This document shows positions 1-9,297 of a stretch of DNA of 64,000 bases, piece by piece; position 1 is the first letter of the stretch; the number at the start of each line of letters is the position of its first letter. This DNA is from RPQJ01 sp963732375 (GTDB lineage Bacteria > Pseudomonadota > Gammaproteobacteria > Steroidobacterales > Steroidobacteraceae): assembly GCA_963732375.1 (NCBI GenBank), contig CAVSZE010000003.1, forward strand, positions 593,042 to 657,041, given 5' to 3'. Made by a program: the position numbers and the translations under genes. The notes beneath the pieces are model-generated. The model did no database searches. It worked only from the letters and a program-made list of their open reading frames with translations, and was not told where the DNA came from.

Positions 1-1
1 C

Positions 2-847
2 GACGCCATCGCGGATATTCGCGAACAGTTCCTCGATCCGTACTCGTTCCTGCGCGCCGGAACGGCCAACGAGAACACCGGGGACCACAAAGGCGCGGAA
101 CGGCTCTATCGGCACGGACTCGAGCTTGCACCGAACGACACCGAGCTGCACAACGCGCTCGGATGGACGTTGTTCCAGGCCGGGCGGAGCGATGAGGCGG
201 TGGCCGAATACGAGAAGGCCCTGGCGGCCAATCCAGATAACGTGAAATCGCACAACAACATGGCGCTCGCGCTGGTGGAGCTCGGTCGGCTGGAGGAAGC
301 GGCCGGTCACTACAAGAGGTCGCTCGAGCTCGAGCCCAAGGCGGAAATATACAGCGACCTCGGATTCGTCATGGCACGGCTGGGCCGCCCGGACGAAGCG
401 CGCACCGATTACCTGAAGGCGCTCGAGCTGGACCCGAACTGTGCCTCGGCGCACTTCAACCTGGCGGTCATGTTCGCGCAGGCGGGTGCATTCGGGGAGG
501 CCGAGGCCCAGTTCCGCCTGGCGCTCGCTGGAAAATCCACCGCCGAGACCCACAATGGCCTGGGATACGTCCTCGCCCGACAAGGCCGCACGGATGAGGC
601 GATTGCGCAATTTCGCGAGGCGATCGACGTGGATCCGAAATTCACGCCCGCGTACAACAACCTCGCAGGTGCGCTGGCGAAGCAGGGCAAGCTCGAGGAA
701 GCGGCTCATTACTACGAACTCTCGCTCGCGGAGAAGCCGAGCGCAGCCGTGCACAACGCTCTCGGCACCGTCCTGCGCCAACTCGGCAAGACGGATGAGG
801 CGGAGGACCAGTTCGCCAAGGCGAAGGCGATGGATTCGGCTCGGTGA
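2..847 (+). CDS. TPR-repeat protein (5' truncated by window edge)
   Basis: The frame is open from base 2 to the TGA at 845-847, so the gene begins outside the window. The 281 visible residues are a chain of about eight 34-residue tetratricopeptide repeats with the usual pattern (A-x-x-x-Y, then D-P/E-P, then H/Y-N-N/D-L/M-A/G). Helical TPR stacks bind other proteins. No catalytic domain is visible here, but one could lie upstream, since many bacterial TPR proteins carry an O-GlcNAc-transferase, kinase or sulfotransferase domain. A TTG at 170 could be mistaken for the start, but in-frame TPR-like sequence continues upstream of it. Partner and role are unknown. Confidence 0.8.
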   Translation, partial: DAIADIREQFLDPYSFLRAGTANENTGDHKGAERLYRHGLELAPNDTELHNALGWTLFQAGRSDEAVAEYEKALAANPDNVKSHNNMALALVELGRLEEAAGHYKRSLELEPKAEIYSDLGFVMARLGRPDEARTDYLKALELDPNCASAHFNLAVMFAQAGAFGEAEAQFRLALAGKSTAETHNGLGYVLARQGRTDEAIAQFREAIDVDPKFTPAYNNLAGALAKQGKLEEAAHYYELSLAEKPSAAVHNALGTVLRQLGKTDEAEDQFAKAKAMDSAR

Positions 848-879
848 CCGGGGCGCGGTTCAGTTGCGTTAACGCAGGA

Positions 880-1920
880 TCAGCGCGTGCGCCTCCGGTA
901 TTCGCTTGGTGAGTGCCCGGTAAGCCGCTTGAACGCGCGCCCGAAGTTCGCCGGATCGCCATAGCCGAGCAGGTAGCCGATCTCGCTGACGTTATAGCCG
1001 GCGTCATCGAGCATGCGGCGCGCCATCTCGAGTTGCTGGGCAGCACGCAGGTCACCGAAGCGAGCGCCCCTCTCGGCCAGTCGCCGAATCACGGTGCGCG
1101 GCGTGACGCCCCAGGCTTCTGCCAGTTGTTCCAGCCGCGGCAGGCTCGTGAACTTGCGGTTCGTCGCGATGTGCTCGAAGTGCGCCGCGAGCCAATGGGT
1201 TGCCCGCGCCACCACGTCGCCCTCGGCCAGCACGCCGGCGAGGGCTTCCCGGCAGCGGGAAAGGGATGAACGGTAGATCTTCTCGTCATGCAATGGGCAG
1301 GGCAGCGCCTTCAGTGCTGCGGGCAGGGCAAGACCATTGAAGCCGGCGGAAAACTCGCACCGGCTGCCAAATACCTCGCGGTAACGGCTGGCATGTCCAC
1401 GTGCGGCATAAGAAAAACACAGCGTCGCATCCGAATTTCCCTCCCCCAGTACAGCACGGACGTAGGACAGCCCGATCTGCTGAAGGATCTCGACGAGTGG
1501 AACCTCGAGGTCGCCCAGTGGGTAACGCGACGTGTCGAAACGCAGGATCAGCTGGCGACCCTGCTCGATTGCGCTGAAGTCGAGGTAGGGAGCGCGAATA
1601 CGCGCGAACGCCCCCAGCGTCTCGATGCCCGCGCCGAGTGTCGGCGCGCTTATCGAGGCAAAACCCAGCGGACCGTGGCTGTTGATGTTGAGCTGCCGTC
1701 CGAAGTCGAGCGCCCAGTCGTCCCGGCCGGCCAGCACGCGAGCGTTGCGCAGCACCTGCAACTGCTGGGACACGGTGATCACGCCATGGTGAACCAGCAT
1801 TTCAGGCGAAAGCCCGGTCCCGGCAAGCAGGCGCTCCGTCGCCGTTGGCCAGCGTTGCAGCAGCAGGCGTGAGTAGGCACTGGGGCACGGCAGCGAGTCG
1901 GCCGGATGGCTCATCTGCAT
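880..1920 (-). CDS. AraC-family transcriptional regulator (OruR/arabinose-binding-like N-domain)
   Basis: 346 residues. Roughly residues 20-205 resemble the arabinose-binding-like effector domain found in long AraC regulators. Residues about 245-345 form the double helix-turn-helix, including the typical second-helix and tail pattern G-Y-x-D-x-x-N-F-x-R-A-F-K-R and P-S-x-Y-R. The gene is divergent from the hydroxylase gene at 2070 with 149 bp between the starts, so it very likely regulates that operon in response to substrate. ATGs at 1920 and 1914 are both possible starts. Confidence 0.85.
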   Translation of the reverse strand: MQMSHPADSLPCPSAYSRLLLQRWPTATERLLAGTGLSPEMLVHHGVITVSQQLQVLRNARVLAGRDDWALDFGRQLNINSHGPLGFASISAPTLGAGIETLGAFARIRAPYLDFSAIEQGRQLILRFDTSRYPLGDLEVPLVEILQQIGLSYVRAVLGEGNSDATLCFSYAARGHASRYREVFGSRCEFSAGFNGLALPAALKALPCPLHDEKIYRSSLSRCREALAGVLAEGDVVARATHWLAAHFEHIATNRKFTSLPRLEQLAEAWGVTPRTVIRRLAERGARFGDLRAAQQLEMARRMLDDAGYNVSEIGYLLGYGDPANFGRAFKRLTGHSPSEYRRRTR

Positions 1921-2069
1921 AGTATGTCACTAAATGACTAGTTTAGCGTCATGAAGTGATATTCACGCCCCACCACCACCTCCCTAACATGCGCGCCTCG
2001 GTTAGCCATGTGCACTGGATTCAGTCACCTGGCGTTCCCTGAAACCTCTACCAGATTGCCGGAGAAATC
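1921..2069. promoter_or_regulatory. Divergent AraC/hydroxylase control region
   Basis: This 149-bp region is AT-richer than its surroundings and separates the two divergent genes. It holds the inverted repeat GTCA-CTAAA-TGAC at 1926-1938, and a related GTCATGAAGTGAT stretch follows at about 1949. These are candidate AraC-protein half-sites. A ribosome binding site GGAGAAATC precedes the ATG at 2070. The exact promoter boxes are uncertain. Confidence 0.45.
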
Positions 2070-3248
2070 ATGCTGATCAAACTTCTGAAGGGCTGGCTCA
2101 TGCCGCTCGCCATTGTCCTGTCGATTCTCGCCATCGCCGGCGGCGGCTGGTGGCTCTGGGCGCCGGCCGCCGGCCTGTTCGTCGTCTTCATGCTGGGCGA
2201 CTGGCTACTGCCCAGGGACCTGAGTGCGGCCATCGATTCCGAAAGCCCGGTCTTCAATCTCCCCGTGTACTCCATCCTCCCGCTGCTGGTCGTACTGAAC
2301 GGCGCCCTGCTCTGGATGCTGGGCAGCGGCGATGTCGCGCATATCGGTGAGTGGGTTCGCGCCCATTCCGGAATCGACCTGTTTGCCGGCCGCGAAGCGA
2401 CGTCGCACTGGCTGCAATGGTTCGGTGGCATGTTCTCATTGGGCCTGCTCAACACACTGGGCGGCACAGTCGCCGGCCACGAATTGACGCACCGCACCTC
2501 ACGCCCGTTGGACGTCATGCTCGGGCGCTGGTTGCTCACGTTCACGGCGGACACCTCCTTTGCCATCGAGCACGTCTACGGCCACCACGCGCGAGTCGCG
2601 ACACCCGACGATCCGGCCACGGCACGTCGCGGCGAGGGCTTCTATGCGTTCGCCTGGCGCTCGACGATTCATTCGTATGTCCACGCCTACCAGATGGAGA
2701 AGGCTCGCCTGGCCAAGTTCGGCAAGTCGGTGTGGAACCCGCTCGCCAGCCCCTTCATGCGTGGCAACCTGCAGAATCTCGTGCCTGCGATTGCGGCATT
2801 TGCGCTGGCAGGCTTCATCGGGCTCGCGGCCTGGGTGGTGATCGCCTTCATCGGCAAGGAACTGCTCGAGATCCAGAACTACTTCGCCCACTACGGCATG
2901 GTGCGTGAGCCCGGCAAGCCGGTGCAGCCCCGCCACTCGTGGAACTCGAACCACTGGATGAGCACCAACGTGCTCTACAGCCTGGCACGCCACTCGCACC
3001 ACCACGCCGAGGCCGACGCGGCCTACTGGACGCTCGATGCCATGCCCGAGGCGCCCAACCTGCCCGGCGGATACCTGACGATGATGCCGGTGACACTCAT
3101 CCCGCCGCTGTTCAAGCACCTGATGACGCCGGCGCTCAATGAGTGGGATCGCTCGCACGCGACGCCTGCCGAGCGCGAACTGGCGCGTGAAGCGAGCCTG
3201 AAGTCCGGCATGCGCGGCCTGAACCTGGCCACGCCGCTCGCCGCCTGA
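2070..3248 (+). CDS. XylM/AlkB-type membrane di-iron hydroxylase
   Basis: 392 residues with several hydrophobic spans. The histidine boxes of the AlkB/XylM branch of the membrane fatty-acid-desaturase superfamily are present: HELTH at 137-141, HVYGHH at 168-173, NYFAHYG at 270-276 and RHSHHH at 307-312. Family members oxidise a terminal methyl group of alkanes or alkylbenzenes to the alcohol. Length and C-terminus (W/D-x-x-x-AT-P-x-ERELA) look closer to xylene monooxygenase XylM than to classical AlkB. The next gene is an XylA-like reductase rather than a rubredoxin, which points the same way. Substrate is unknown. The start has a good GGAGAA site. Confidence 0.88.
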   Translation: MLIKLLKGWLMPLAIVLSILAIAGGGWWLWAPAAGLFVVFMLGDWLLPRDLSAAIDSESPVFNLPVYSILPLLVVLNGALLWMLGSGDVAHIGEWVRAHSGIDLFAGREATSHWLQWFGGMFSLGLLNTLGGTVAGHELTHRTSRPLDVMLGRWLLTFTADTSFAIEHVYGHHARVATPDDPATARRGEGFYAFAWRSTIHSYVHAYQMEKARLAKFGKSVWNPLASPFMRGNLQNLVPAIAAFALAGFIGLAAWVVIAFIGKELLEIQNYFAHYGMVREPGKPVQPRHSWNSNHWMSTNVLYSLARHSHHHAEADAAYWTLDAMPEAPNLPGGYLTMMPVTLIPPLFKHLMTPALNEWDRSHATPAERELAREASLKSGMRGLNLATPLAA

Positions 3249-3281
3249 GCCCGGCGAACCGCGCCACCACGGAGACCAGTC

Positions 3282-4370
3282 ATGTTGTCCAGCCTGTTTG
3301 CCAAGAAGCCCGCCTCGTACGGTGCACGGATCGCACCGGCCGGTGTCGAGTTGCGCGTGGGATCGAAAGAAACCCTGCTGCAGGCGGCGCTGAACCAGGG
3401 CATCGCCTTCCCGCACGATTGTCGTGCGGGAGGCTGCGGTGCGTGCAAGTGTCGCCTGGTCAAGGGCAAGGTCAAGGAACTGACCGACAAGAGCTACATC
3501 CTGTCGGCCGAGGAACTGCGCGACAACTACGTGCTGGCCTGCCAGAGCATTCCGCAGAGCGACATCGAGGTCGACGTGCAACTGCGGGAAGCCAGCACGC
3601 TGGTGGAGACCAGGCAGAGCCAGGCGCACATCACGCACATGGTGCCGCTGACGCACGACATCGTGCACGTCACGCTGGAGCTCGAGCACGCGCTCGCCTT
3701 CACGCCGGGCCAGTACTGCGAACTTTCCCCGACGGAAGGCAGTGCTGCTGGCGTGAAGCGCAGCTACTCCTTTGCCAACGTCCCGGATGCCAACGGGACG
3801 TCCCGTCACGCCGAGTTCTTCATCAGGAAGGTGCCGGGCGGCCGTTTTACGGATTGGCTGTTCAGCGACGCGAAGGTCGGCGACTCACTGGACGTGAATG
3901 CGCCCTTCGGCGAATTCGTCCTTCGCGAGTCGTCGGCACCGATGCTCTGCATTGCCGGTGGCAGCGGCCTGGCGCCGGTACTGTCGATGCTCCAGGGTGC
4001 CCTGCAGTCGCTCAAGCGGCCGCGCGAGGTCACGCTTGTCTTCGGTGCGCGCTCCCAGGCGGACCTGTACATGCTCGACGCGATCGACGCGTTGCGCAGC
4101 GAATGGCCGGTCCGCTTTGATTTCGTGCCGGTCCTTGCCAATGAGCCGGCCGAGAGCGCGTGGCAGGGTCGACGAGGATTGATCGTCGAACACCTGGCCG
4201 AGGTGTTCGGCGATACTCCAGGTGCCCAGCATGCCTACCTCTGCGGGCCGCCGGGCATGATCGACAGCTGCATCGGCGGGCTCAAGGCTGGTGGCGTGCA
4301 GGAGCCCGAGATCTACTTCGACAAGTTCCTCGACCAGTCGCACCTGGCAGTGGCGAAGAAGGTGGCTTGA
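3282..4370 (+). CDS. XylA-like [2Fe-2S]/FAD/NAD(P)H oxidoreductase
   Basis: 362 residues. A plant-type [2Fe-2S] ferredoxin domain occupies residues 1-95 with ligands C47, C52, C55 and C87. The flavin domain has R-S-Y-S-F at 160-164. The NAD(P)H domain has C-I-A-G-G-S-G-L-A-P at about 222 and C-G-P-P-G-M near the end. The order ferredoxin-FAD-NAD matches XylA and related electron-transfer subunits. It lies 33 bp downstream of the hydroxylase with a GGAGA site, so it is almost certainly co-transcribed and delivers electrons from NAD(P)H to the di-iron centre. Confidence 0.9.
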   Translation: MLSSLFAKKPASYGARIAPAGVELRVGSKETLLQAALNQGIAFPHDCRAGGCGACKCRLVKGKVKELTDKSYILSAEELRDNYVLACQSIPQSDIEVDVQLREASTLVETRQSQAHITHMVPLTHDIVHVTLELEHALAFTPGQYCELSPTEGSAAGVKRSYSFANVPDANGTSRHAEFFIRKVPGGRFTDWLFSDAKVGDSLDVNAPFGEFVLRESSAPMLCIAGGSGLAPVLSMLQGALQSLKRPREVTLVFGARSQADLYMLDAIDALRSEWPVRFDFVPVLANEPAESAWQGRRGLIVEHLAEVFGDTPGAQHAYLCGPPGMIDSCIGGLKAGGVQEPEIYFDKFLDQSHLAVAKKVA

Positions 4371-4450
4371 AGGTTTTCGGCTGGATAGTCGGCGGTCGAG
4401 GTCCGTCGGCTCTCCGGTTACGGCGTCCCGGCATCGCGGCGCCGCGGCTT

Positions 4451-5023
4451 TCAGAATCGCGTTATCAGCTCGAAGCCTGGCGCGCCGCGTTCCTGGTCGC
4501 GCGCCCTGCGCTCGCGCATGCGATCGTGCAATGCGCGCCGCTGCGAACCCAGCCAGTCCTCGCGGGAGACTGCCTTGTGCAATCCGGCGGCGGCACGCCT
4601 CGCCGCCTCTTCCCTGCGGAATTCGTCGAATTCCTCGTAGCTTTCCAGTTCATGCCGCAGTTCGCGCAGCACCAGCTCGATCATGATCGCGTCGTCCACC
4701 AGCCCCAGGACTGGCACGTCGTCGGGCACCAGGTCATGCGACTCGGCGATATAGGCAAGCCCCTCCAGCACACGGGTGCGCCCGGGCTCCGGCAGTTGCC
4801 ATTCCTCGTCCTCGAGCATTCCGACCAGCGCCTTGACCTTGCGCAGCCGATTCACGACGAACGGCGAGTGCGTGCCCGATGCCAGGCGCGCCACGGCACA
4901 GCGCGCCGCGGCGGAAATTTCCTGCGGCGATCGTTTGGCCGCGCGTTCCCGCGTCCTGTGCATCACGGATCGGAAATGATCGAGTTCCGGGTCGGAGATT
5001 TCGAGCGTCACGGTCAACGGCAT
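4451..5023 (-). CDS. DUF1232 (YkvA-like) domain protein
   Basis: 190 residues. The central segment with P-D-D-V-P-V-L-G-L-V-D-D-A (about residues 100-120) is the hallmark of DUF1232/YkvA proteins, often small membrane-associated proteins of unknown function. The C-terminal third is charged and probably helical (many E and R). The gene starts 15 bp after exbD on the same strand with a GGGGGA site, so it is likely the last gene of the tonB-exbB-exbD operon. Function is not known. Confidence 0.7.
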   Translation of the reverse strand: MPLTVTLEISDPELDHFRSVMHRTRERAAKRSPQEISAAARCAVARLASGTHSPFVVNRLRKVKALVGMLEDEEWQLPEPGRTRVLEGLAYIAESHDLVPDDVPVLGLVDDAIMIELVLRELRHELESYEEFDEFRREEAARRAAAGLHKAVSREDWLGSQRRALHDRMRERRARDQERGAPGFELITRF

Positions 5024-5038
5024 GCGAGTCCCCCGCGA

Positions 5039-5476
<438 letters not shown>

Positions 5477-5494
5477 GGCACCCTCCGGGTGTGA

Positions 5495-6232
5495 TCAGGC
5501 TGCTTTCTTCGCATGGGCGCGATGGTGATCCATCGACGACGGAACCCGCGCGCCCGTGGTCAGGTACGCGAGCATGTCCTCCGCGAAGGCGTGGAAGCTG
5601 GCGATGATCACGCGGTTGTTGCGCACGAGCAGGTTGTAGCCGAGCACCGCCGGCACAGCGACTGCAAGACCAAGCGCCGTCATGATCAGCGCCTCTCCGA
5701 CCGGGCCCGCCACCTGGTCCAGCGACGTTTCCCCGGTCGCGCCTATACGCACCAGCGCGTGGAAGATTCCCCACACCGTGCCGAACAGGCCCACGAACGG
5801 CGCCGTGCTGCCGACGGTTGCCAGGAACGTCAGTCCCGTCTCCAGGCGCTCCATCTCGCGATTGATTGCGCTGCGCAGCGAGCGGTCGAGGAATTCCGCG
5901 CGGTGCAGCGTACCCGCGAGCCGGTCCTCGGTGAGCTGGTCGTGGTGGTTCATTGCGAACTCGGCATCGAGCGCGATCTTCGAGAAGGGTTCCCAGTCGG
6001 GCTGCTGCTCGAGGTAGGCGATGGCCTGTTCGGGCCCCGTCTTCCAGAACGAGGACACGACCTGGTTCGACCGGGTCCGGATGCGCGCCGCCCGCACGAA
6101 CTTGATGATCATGAAGTACCAGGAGACGATCGACATGAACACCAGCAGGCCGAACACGAACATGCCAATGGCGTCCGTCTCGCGCAGGAAGTTGGCGAAA
6201 CTCATCGTCGTCAGGGCTTCGGTGGTATGCAT
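5495..6232 (-). CDS. exbB: ExbB/MotA/TolQ-family proton channel protein
   Basis: 245 residues with three membrane spans at roughly 17-41, 140-160 and 185-207, and a large cytoplasmic segment between spans 1 and 2. The signature T-A-P-F-V-G-L-F-G-T-V-W-G-I is in span 2 and the G-P-V-G-E-A-L-I-M-T-A-L-G motif leads into span 3. It is the channel subunit of the TonB motor. It sits between tonB and exbD with short gaps. An internal ATG at 6205 is a weaker alternative start. Confidence 0.9.
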   Translation of the reverse strand: MHTTEALTTMSFANFLRETDAIGMFVFGLLVFMSIVSWYFMIIKFVRAARIRTRSNQVVSSFWKTGPEQAIAYLEQQPDWEPFSKIALDAEFAMNHHDQLTEDRLAGTLHRAEFLDRSLRSAINREMERLETGLTFLATVGSTAPFVGLFGTVWGIFHALVRIGATGETSLDQVAGPVGEALIMTALGLAVAVPAVLGYNLLVRNNRVIIASFHAFAEDMLAYLTTGARVPSSMDHHRAHAKKAA

Positions 6233-6244
6233 ACGGAGTTCCCT

Positions 6245-6943
6245 TCAATTAATCAGCTTGAATTCGATCGGTACGACGGCCCACGAGCGCACCGGCATGC
6301 CATTGCGCATGGCAGGCACGAAGATCCAGTCACGCACGGCAGTCAATGCCGCTTCATCGAGGGCGGAGTCACCGCTGGACTTCGCGAGCGAGATTTCCTG
6401 GGGCGAGCCGTCTTCGCCCACGAGCACCCGGACCTTCACCACGCCTTCGGTACCCGACCGCAGGCACTTTGGCGGATAGATCGGGGGTTTCATGCGCTGA
6501 AGCGCGACCTTCGACTGGACGACCGGCTGGTCATGCGCCTGATCGCCGATGCCGTCGACTTCCGCTCCGGGCGGACTCGGCGGTCCCGACTCGCCTTCGA
6601 GCAGTTCGTCGCCGATCGCGTATTTCTTCACCTGCGTGTCCGGCGGGACGGGGTTCGTGGTCGGCGTGTCCACGAGGATCGGGACCGGTCGAGTCTTGCG
6701 CGGCGCGGTCTTGGCCTCGTCCTGCACGCCGCCGACGGGTTCTGGTTGCTCTGCGCGCGGCAGCGGCGGCGGCAACCGCTCGAGGCTGACCTGGAAGAGC
6801 GGAGGCGCATCATTGGAAGTGTCCGGAGGACGCGCGGTTAGCAGGCCCGCGATGCCCGCCATGTGTGCAGTTGCGACCAGCAGCAGCACGAAGCCGGCGC
6901 CCCAGGTGAGGCGTTCGTCGTGGATGTAGCGATCGATCCGCAT
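6245..6943 (-). CDS. tonB: TonB-family energy transducer
   Basis: 232 residues from the ATG at 6943. A TTG at 6985 in the same frame is less likely. An N-terminal membrane anchor (about residues 14-34) is followed by a proline-rich periplasmic linker (about 35-100). The C-terminal TonB domain (about 150-232) has the P-P-x-Y-P, G-x-V-x-V-x-V and S-S-G-D-x-x-L-D-E-A-A-L pattern. It transmits ExbBD energy to outer-membrane receptors. First gene of the tonB-exbB-exbD-DUF1232 operon. No receptor gene lies in the window. Confidence 0.88.
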   Translation of the reverse strand: MRIDRYIHDERLTWGAGFVLLLVATAHMAGIAGLLTARPPDTSNDAPPLFQVSLERLPPPLPRAEQPEPVGGVQDEAKTAPRKTRPVPILVDTPTTNPVPPDTQVKKYAIGDELLEGESGPPSPPGAEVDGIGDQAHDQPVVQSKVALQRMKPPIYPPKCLRSGTEGVVKVRVLVGEDGSPQEISLAKSSGDSALDEAALTAVRDWIFVPAMRNGMPVRSWAVVPIEFKLIN

Positions 6944-7097
6944 GGACTCTCGCGACAGCGCCCCTGCCGACAGGACAGATCTCAATACTGGAATCTAAGC
7001 CAGTCCCGGCCGTATAGGTGCACCGCTTGGCAGCCATATGTACCTAATTACACAGGCATTTTCCTCGGCGCAGCAGAAGGAGCGAACGTGCAGGCGC

Positions 7098-7655
7098 CTA
7101 GCGTGTCGGCGTTGGACGGCCGGCGCCCGCGAACGCGCGCTCGATCACCCGGATCGATTCAGCGCTGTCCCATTGCCGGGCGCCATGAAACCTCGCGACG
7201 ACACGACCGCTCGCGTCGACGAGCACCGTCAGCGGGATCGTAGAGGCGCCGAGCATGTGCTCGAGCGTCAGCCGGGAATCGATGTAGTGACTCACCGTGG
7301 CGTTCGAGTGCCTGAGCCACTTCAACGCCGCGTCACGGTAATCGTCGGTTGAAATGCCGATCACAACGTACCGGCTGCCGGCCTCGCTCCACGCCAGGCG
7401 TTCAAGCGAAGCCGCCTCGGCGCGACAGGGTCCGCACCAACTGGCCCACACGTTGATGATCAGCGGGCGGCCGCGGTAGCTGGAGAGCGATCGCTGCGGA
7501 CCGTTCAGGCCACTCATTACCACGTCCGGCAATGGCTGCCCCACTGCGACGGGCGCAGGGGCCTCGGGCGCCACCGCCATTGCGGGTGTCGCGAGTAGCG
7601 TCAGTCCGCAGGCGTAGGCTGTCAGCACCCGGCGAAGGGAATTGATCAAGGGCAT
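7098..7655 (-). CDS. TlpA/ResA-like periplasmic thioredoxin
   Basis: 185 residues from the ATG at 7655, which places a signal peptide ending T-P-A-M-A at the N-terminus. An upstream in-frame ATG at 7703 would add 16 polar residues and is less likely. The thioredoxin fold has the active site W-A-S-W-C-G-P-C and a T-I-P-L-T-V-L-V-D segment with the cis-proline. Members reduce or oxidise cysteines in the periplasm, for example in cytochrome c maturation. It is on the same strand as tonB but 113 bp away from it. Confidence 0.85.
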   Translation of the reverse strand: MPLINSLRRVLTAYACGLTLLATPAMAVAPEAPAPVAVGQPLPDVVMSGLNGPQRSLSSYRGRPLIINVWASWCGPCRAEAASLERLAWSEAGSRYVVIGISTDDYRDAALKWLRHSNATVSHYIDSRLTLEHMLGASTIPLTVLVDASGRVVARFHGARQWDSAESIRVIERAFAGAGRPTPTR

Positions 7656-8065
7656 GAGGCGAAGTATGCCCAATCGGTCGCCGACTTGACGCTTGATCCG
7701 CATTCCAGATACCCGCGTTGGTCCCCAGCAGGCCGGAAGGTCGACCGATCTGATTTCCGGCAGTCCGATGGTCGGCCCGTTTTGGGGCCCGTAGGGTCCG
7801 ACTGGAGCCCGCCCCCTATGCGCGGCGCCTCAAAGCGGACGCTGTACGGGACGAAACGACCCAATGCGGTCCGTCGGGTCATCAGAAGCGGCCGTTCACG
7901 GCCCTGTCAGAATGCCCGGTCTTGGTCACTCGGGTGCGCAGACCGGACCTGGCATTCACGACGCCACCCACTTCCACGGATGCGCCCGGCATACATTTCG
8001 CGGGACAATTCCACCAGAGTGGCGAGTGATGGCCCGATCGCGAAATAGTTGGGTGGAGAGCTTCA
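7656..8065. other. Intergenic region without a convincing gene
   Basis: About 410 bp between the TlpA-like gene and a small plus-strand gene. Short open frames here lack ribosome sites and family features. The only structure I see is the repeat fragment at 7761-7800, listed separately. A GGAGAG site near the right end belongs to the small gene at 8066. Confidence 0.5.
7761..7800. repeat. Fragment of the dispersed repeat (front part only)
   Basis: The first bases, CAGTCCGATGGTCGGCCC, match the start of the repeat at 63603-63652 exactly. A similar stretch begins the copy at 59287. The arms GGCCC (7774-7778) and GGGCC (7785-7789) keep the hairpin seen in the longer copy. The rest of the 297-bp element is absent here. 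Confidence 0.6.
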
Positions 8066-8266
8066 ATGACCGACATTAAAGGTCCAGCGATCGATCCGGA
8101 GGCCTTCCGCGTGGAAGGTCACTGCTGTGGTATCTGTTTGCCGGTACTGAAGGAACTTACCGGAGAAGGCATCCGGTTCGAATTCTCGCCCGAAACCAAG
8201 GCGGAATTGTTCGCGGCCGGCGTCCTCCGCGCGGAGGACGAGAACGATCCGCCAAAGCACAGCTAA
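8066..8266 (+). CDS. Small protein with an HCCGIC motif
   Basis: 66 residues. A good GGAGAG ribosome site lies 5-6 bases before the ATG, which is why I prefer this frame over the overlapping minus-strand open frame. The motif H-C-C-G-I-C at about residues 18-23 could bind a metal or be redox-active; the rest is acidic and soluble. It lies next to a cation exporter and the arsenic genes, so a metal-related role is possible but unproven. I do not recognise the family. Confidence 0.5.
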   Translation: MTDIKGPAIDPEAFRVEGHCCGICLPVLKELTGEGIRFEFSPETKAELFAAGVLRAEDENDPPKHS

Positions 8267-8332
8267 CGGCGTGCGCAGTGGCTGCGGCCTCGGGAGCGCA
8301 CCCTCGCCAATACGTGCCGGCGTGACACTTGA

Positions 8333-9238
8333 TCATCCCTGTCGCAGTGGCTGTTCGCAGCCATGGCACTTCTGCGCAGTCTCGATCTGAATCGTCGGGT
8401 GGGAAATTTCGAAGCGCTCGTGCAGTTCGGCAGCAACGGAATCCATGAACGCATCGCCTGGATAGCCGCCGGGCATGCGCAGGTGCACGCTCAGTGCGAT
8501 GTCCGAGGTGCTGATGGCCCAGACGTGCAGATCGTGCACGTTCTCGACGCCGGGCTGCGACAGCAGGTACGCCCGCACGTCAGCGAGGTCGACGGAGTCC
8601 GGCACACCGTCAAACATCAGGTGAAGACTCTGCCGGAACAGGCGCCACGTACCGACGACGATGACCACCGCGATTGCAAGGCTGGCCGCTGGGTCGAGCC
8701 AACCCCAGTGGGTCCACATGTACAGGGCACCGGCGGCCACGACTCCGAGCGACACAAGCGCATCGGCGGCCATATGGAGGAACGCACCGCGGATATTGAG
8801 GTCGCGTGACCGTCCAGACATGAACAGCATTGCAGTGGCACCGTTGATGATGACGCCGACCGCGGCCACTGCGATCATGGTCAGTCCCTCGGTCTGAACA
8901 GGGACTCGCAGCCGAGCGATGGCCTCCCATCCAAGTGATCCCATGGCGACGAGCAGCAGGACGGCATTCGCGAACGCGGCGAGGATCGATGCGCGGCGCC
9001 AGCCATAGGTGTGGCGATTGTCGGGCGCGAGCTGTCCCGCCATGCCGCCCGCCCACGCGAGGGCGAGGCCCGCCACGTCGCTTAAGTTATGGCCGGCATC
9101 GGCCAGCAAGGCCAGTGAATTAATTTTCCAGCCGTAGAAAGCTTCCACGGCGACGAACGCGATGTTCAGCCCGATACCGACCGCAAATGCCCGGCTGAAA
9201 TTGCCTGGGGCGTGGTCGTGATCGTGCGCAGCGCTCAC
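8333..9238 (-). CDS. Cation diffusion facilitator (CzcD/ZitB-like)
   Basis: 301 residues from the GTG at 9238, which has an AGGAA site; an in-frame GTG at 9262 is the alternative. The N-terminus is His-rich (H-D-H-D-H). Six membrane spans follow, with the metal-site patterns H-N-L-S-D in span 2 and H-M-A-A-D-A in span 5. The C-terminal cytoplasmic domain ends in C-H-G-C. Family members export Zn, Co or Cd using the proton gradient. It lies 59 bp downstream of acr3 on the same strand and could be read through from the ars operon. Confidence 0.9.
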   Translation of the reverse strand: MSAAHDHDHAPGNFSRAFAVGIGLNIAFVAVEAFYGWKINSLALLADAGHNLSDVAGLALAWAGGMAGQLAPDNRHTYGWRRASILAAFANAVLLLVAMGSLGWEAIARLRVPVQTEGLTMIAVAAVGVIINGATAMLFMSGRSRDLNIRGAFLHMAADALVSLGVVAAGALYMWTHWGWLDPAASLAIAVVIVVGTWRLFRQSLHLMFDGVPDSVDLADVRAYLLSQPGVENVHDLHVWAISTSDIALSVHLRMPGGYPGDAFMDSVAAELHERFEISHPTIQIETAQKCHGCEQPLRQG

Positions 9239-9297
9239 GTACTCATTCCTGTCACCAACCACGATCCGACCAGATTCAAGTGGAGTCGCATGGTCCG

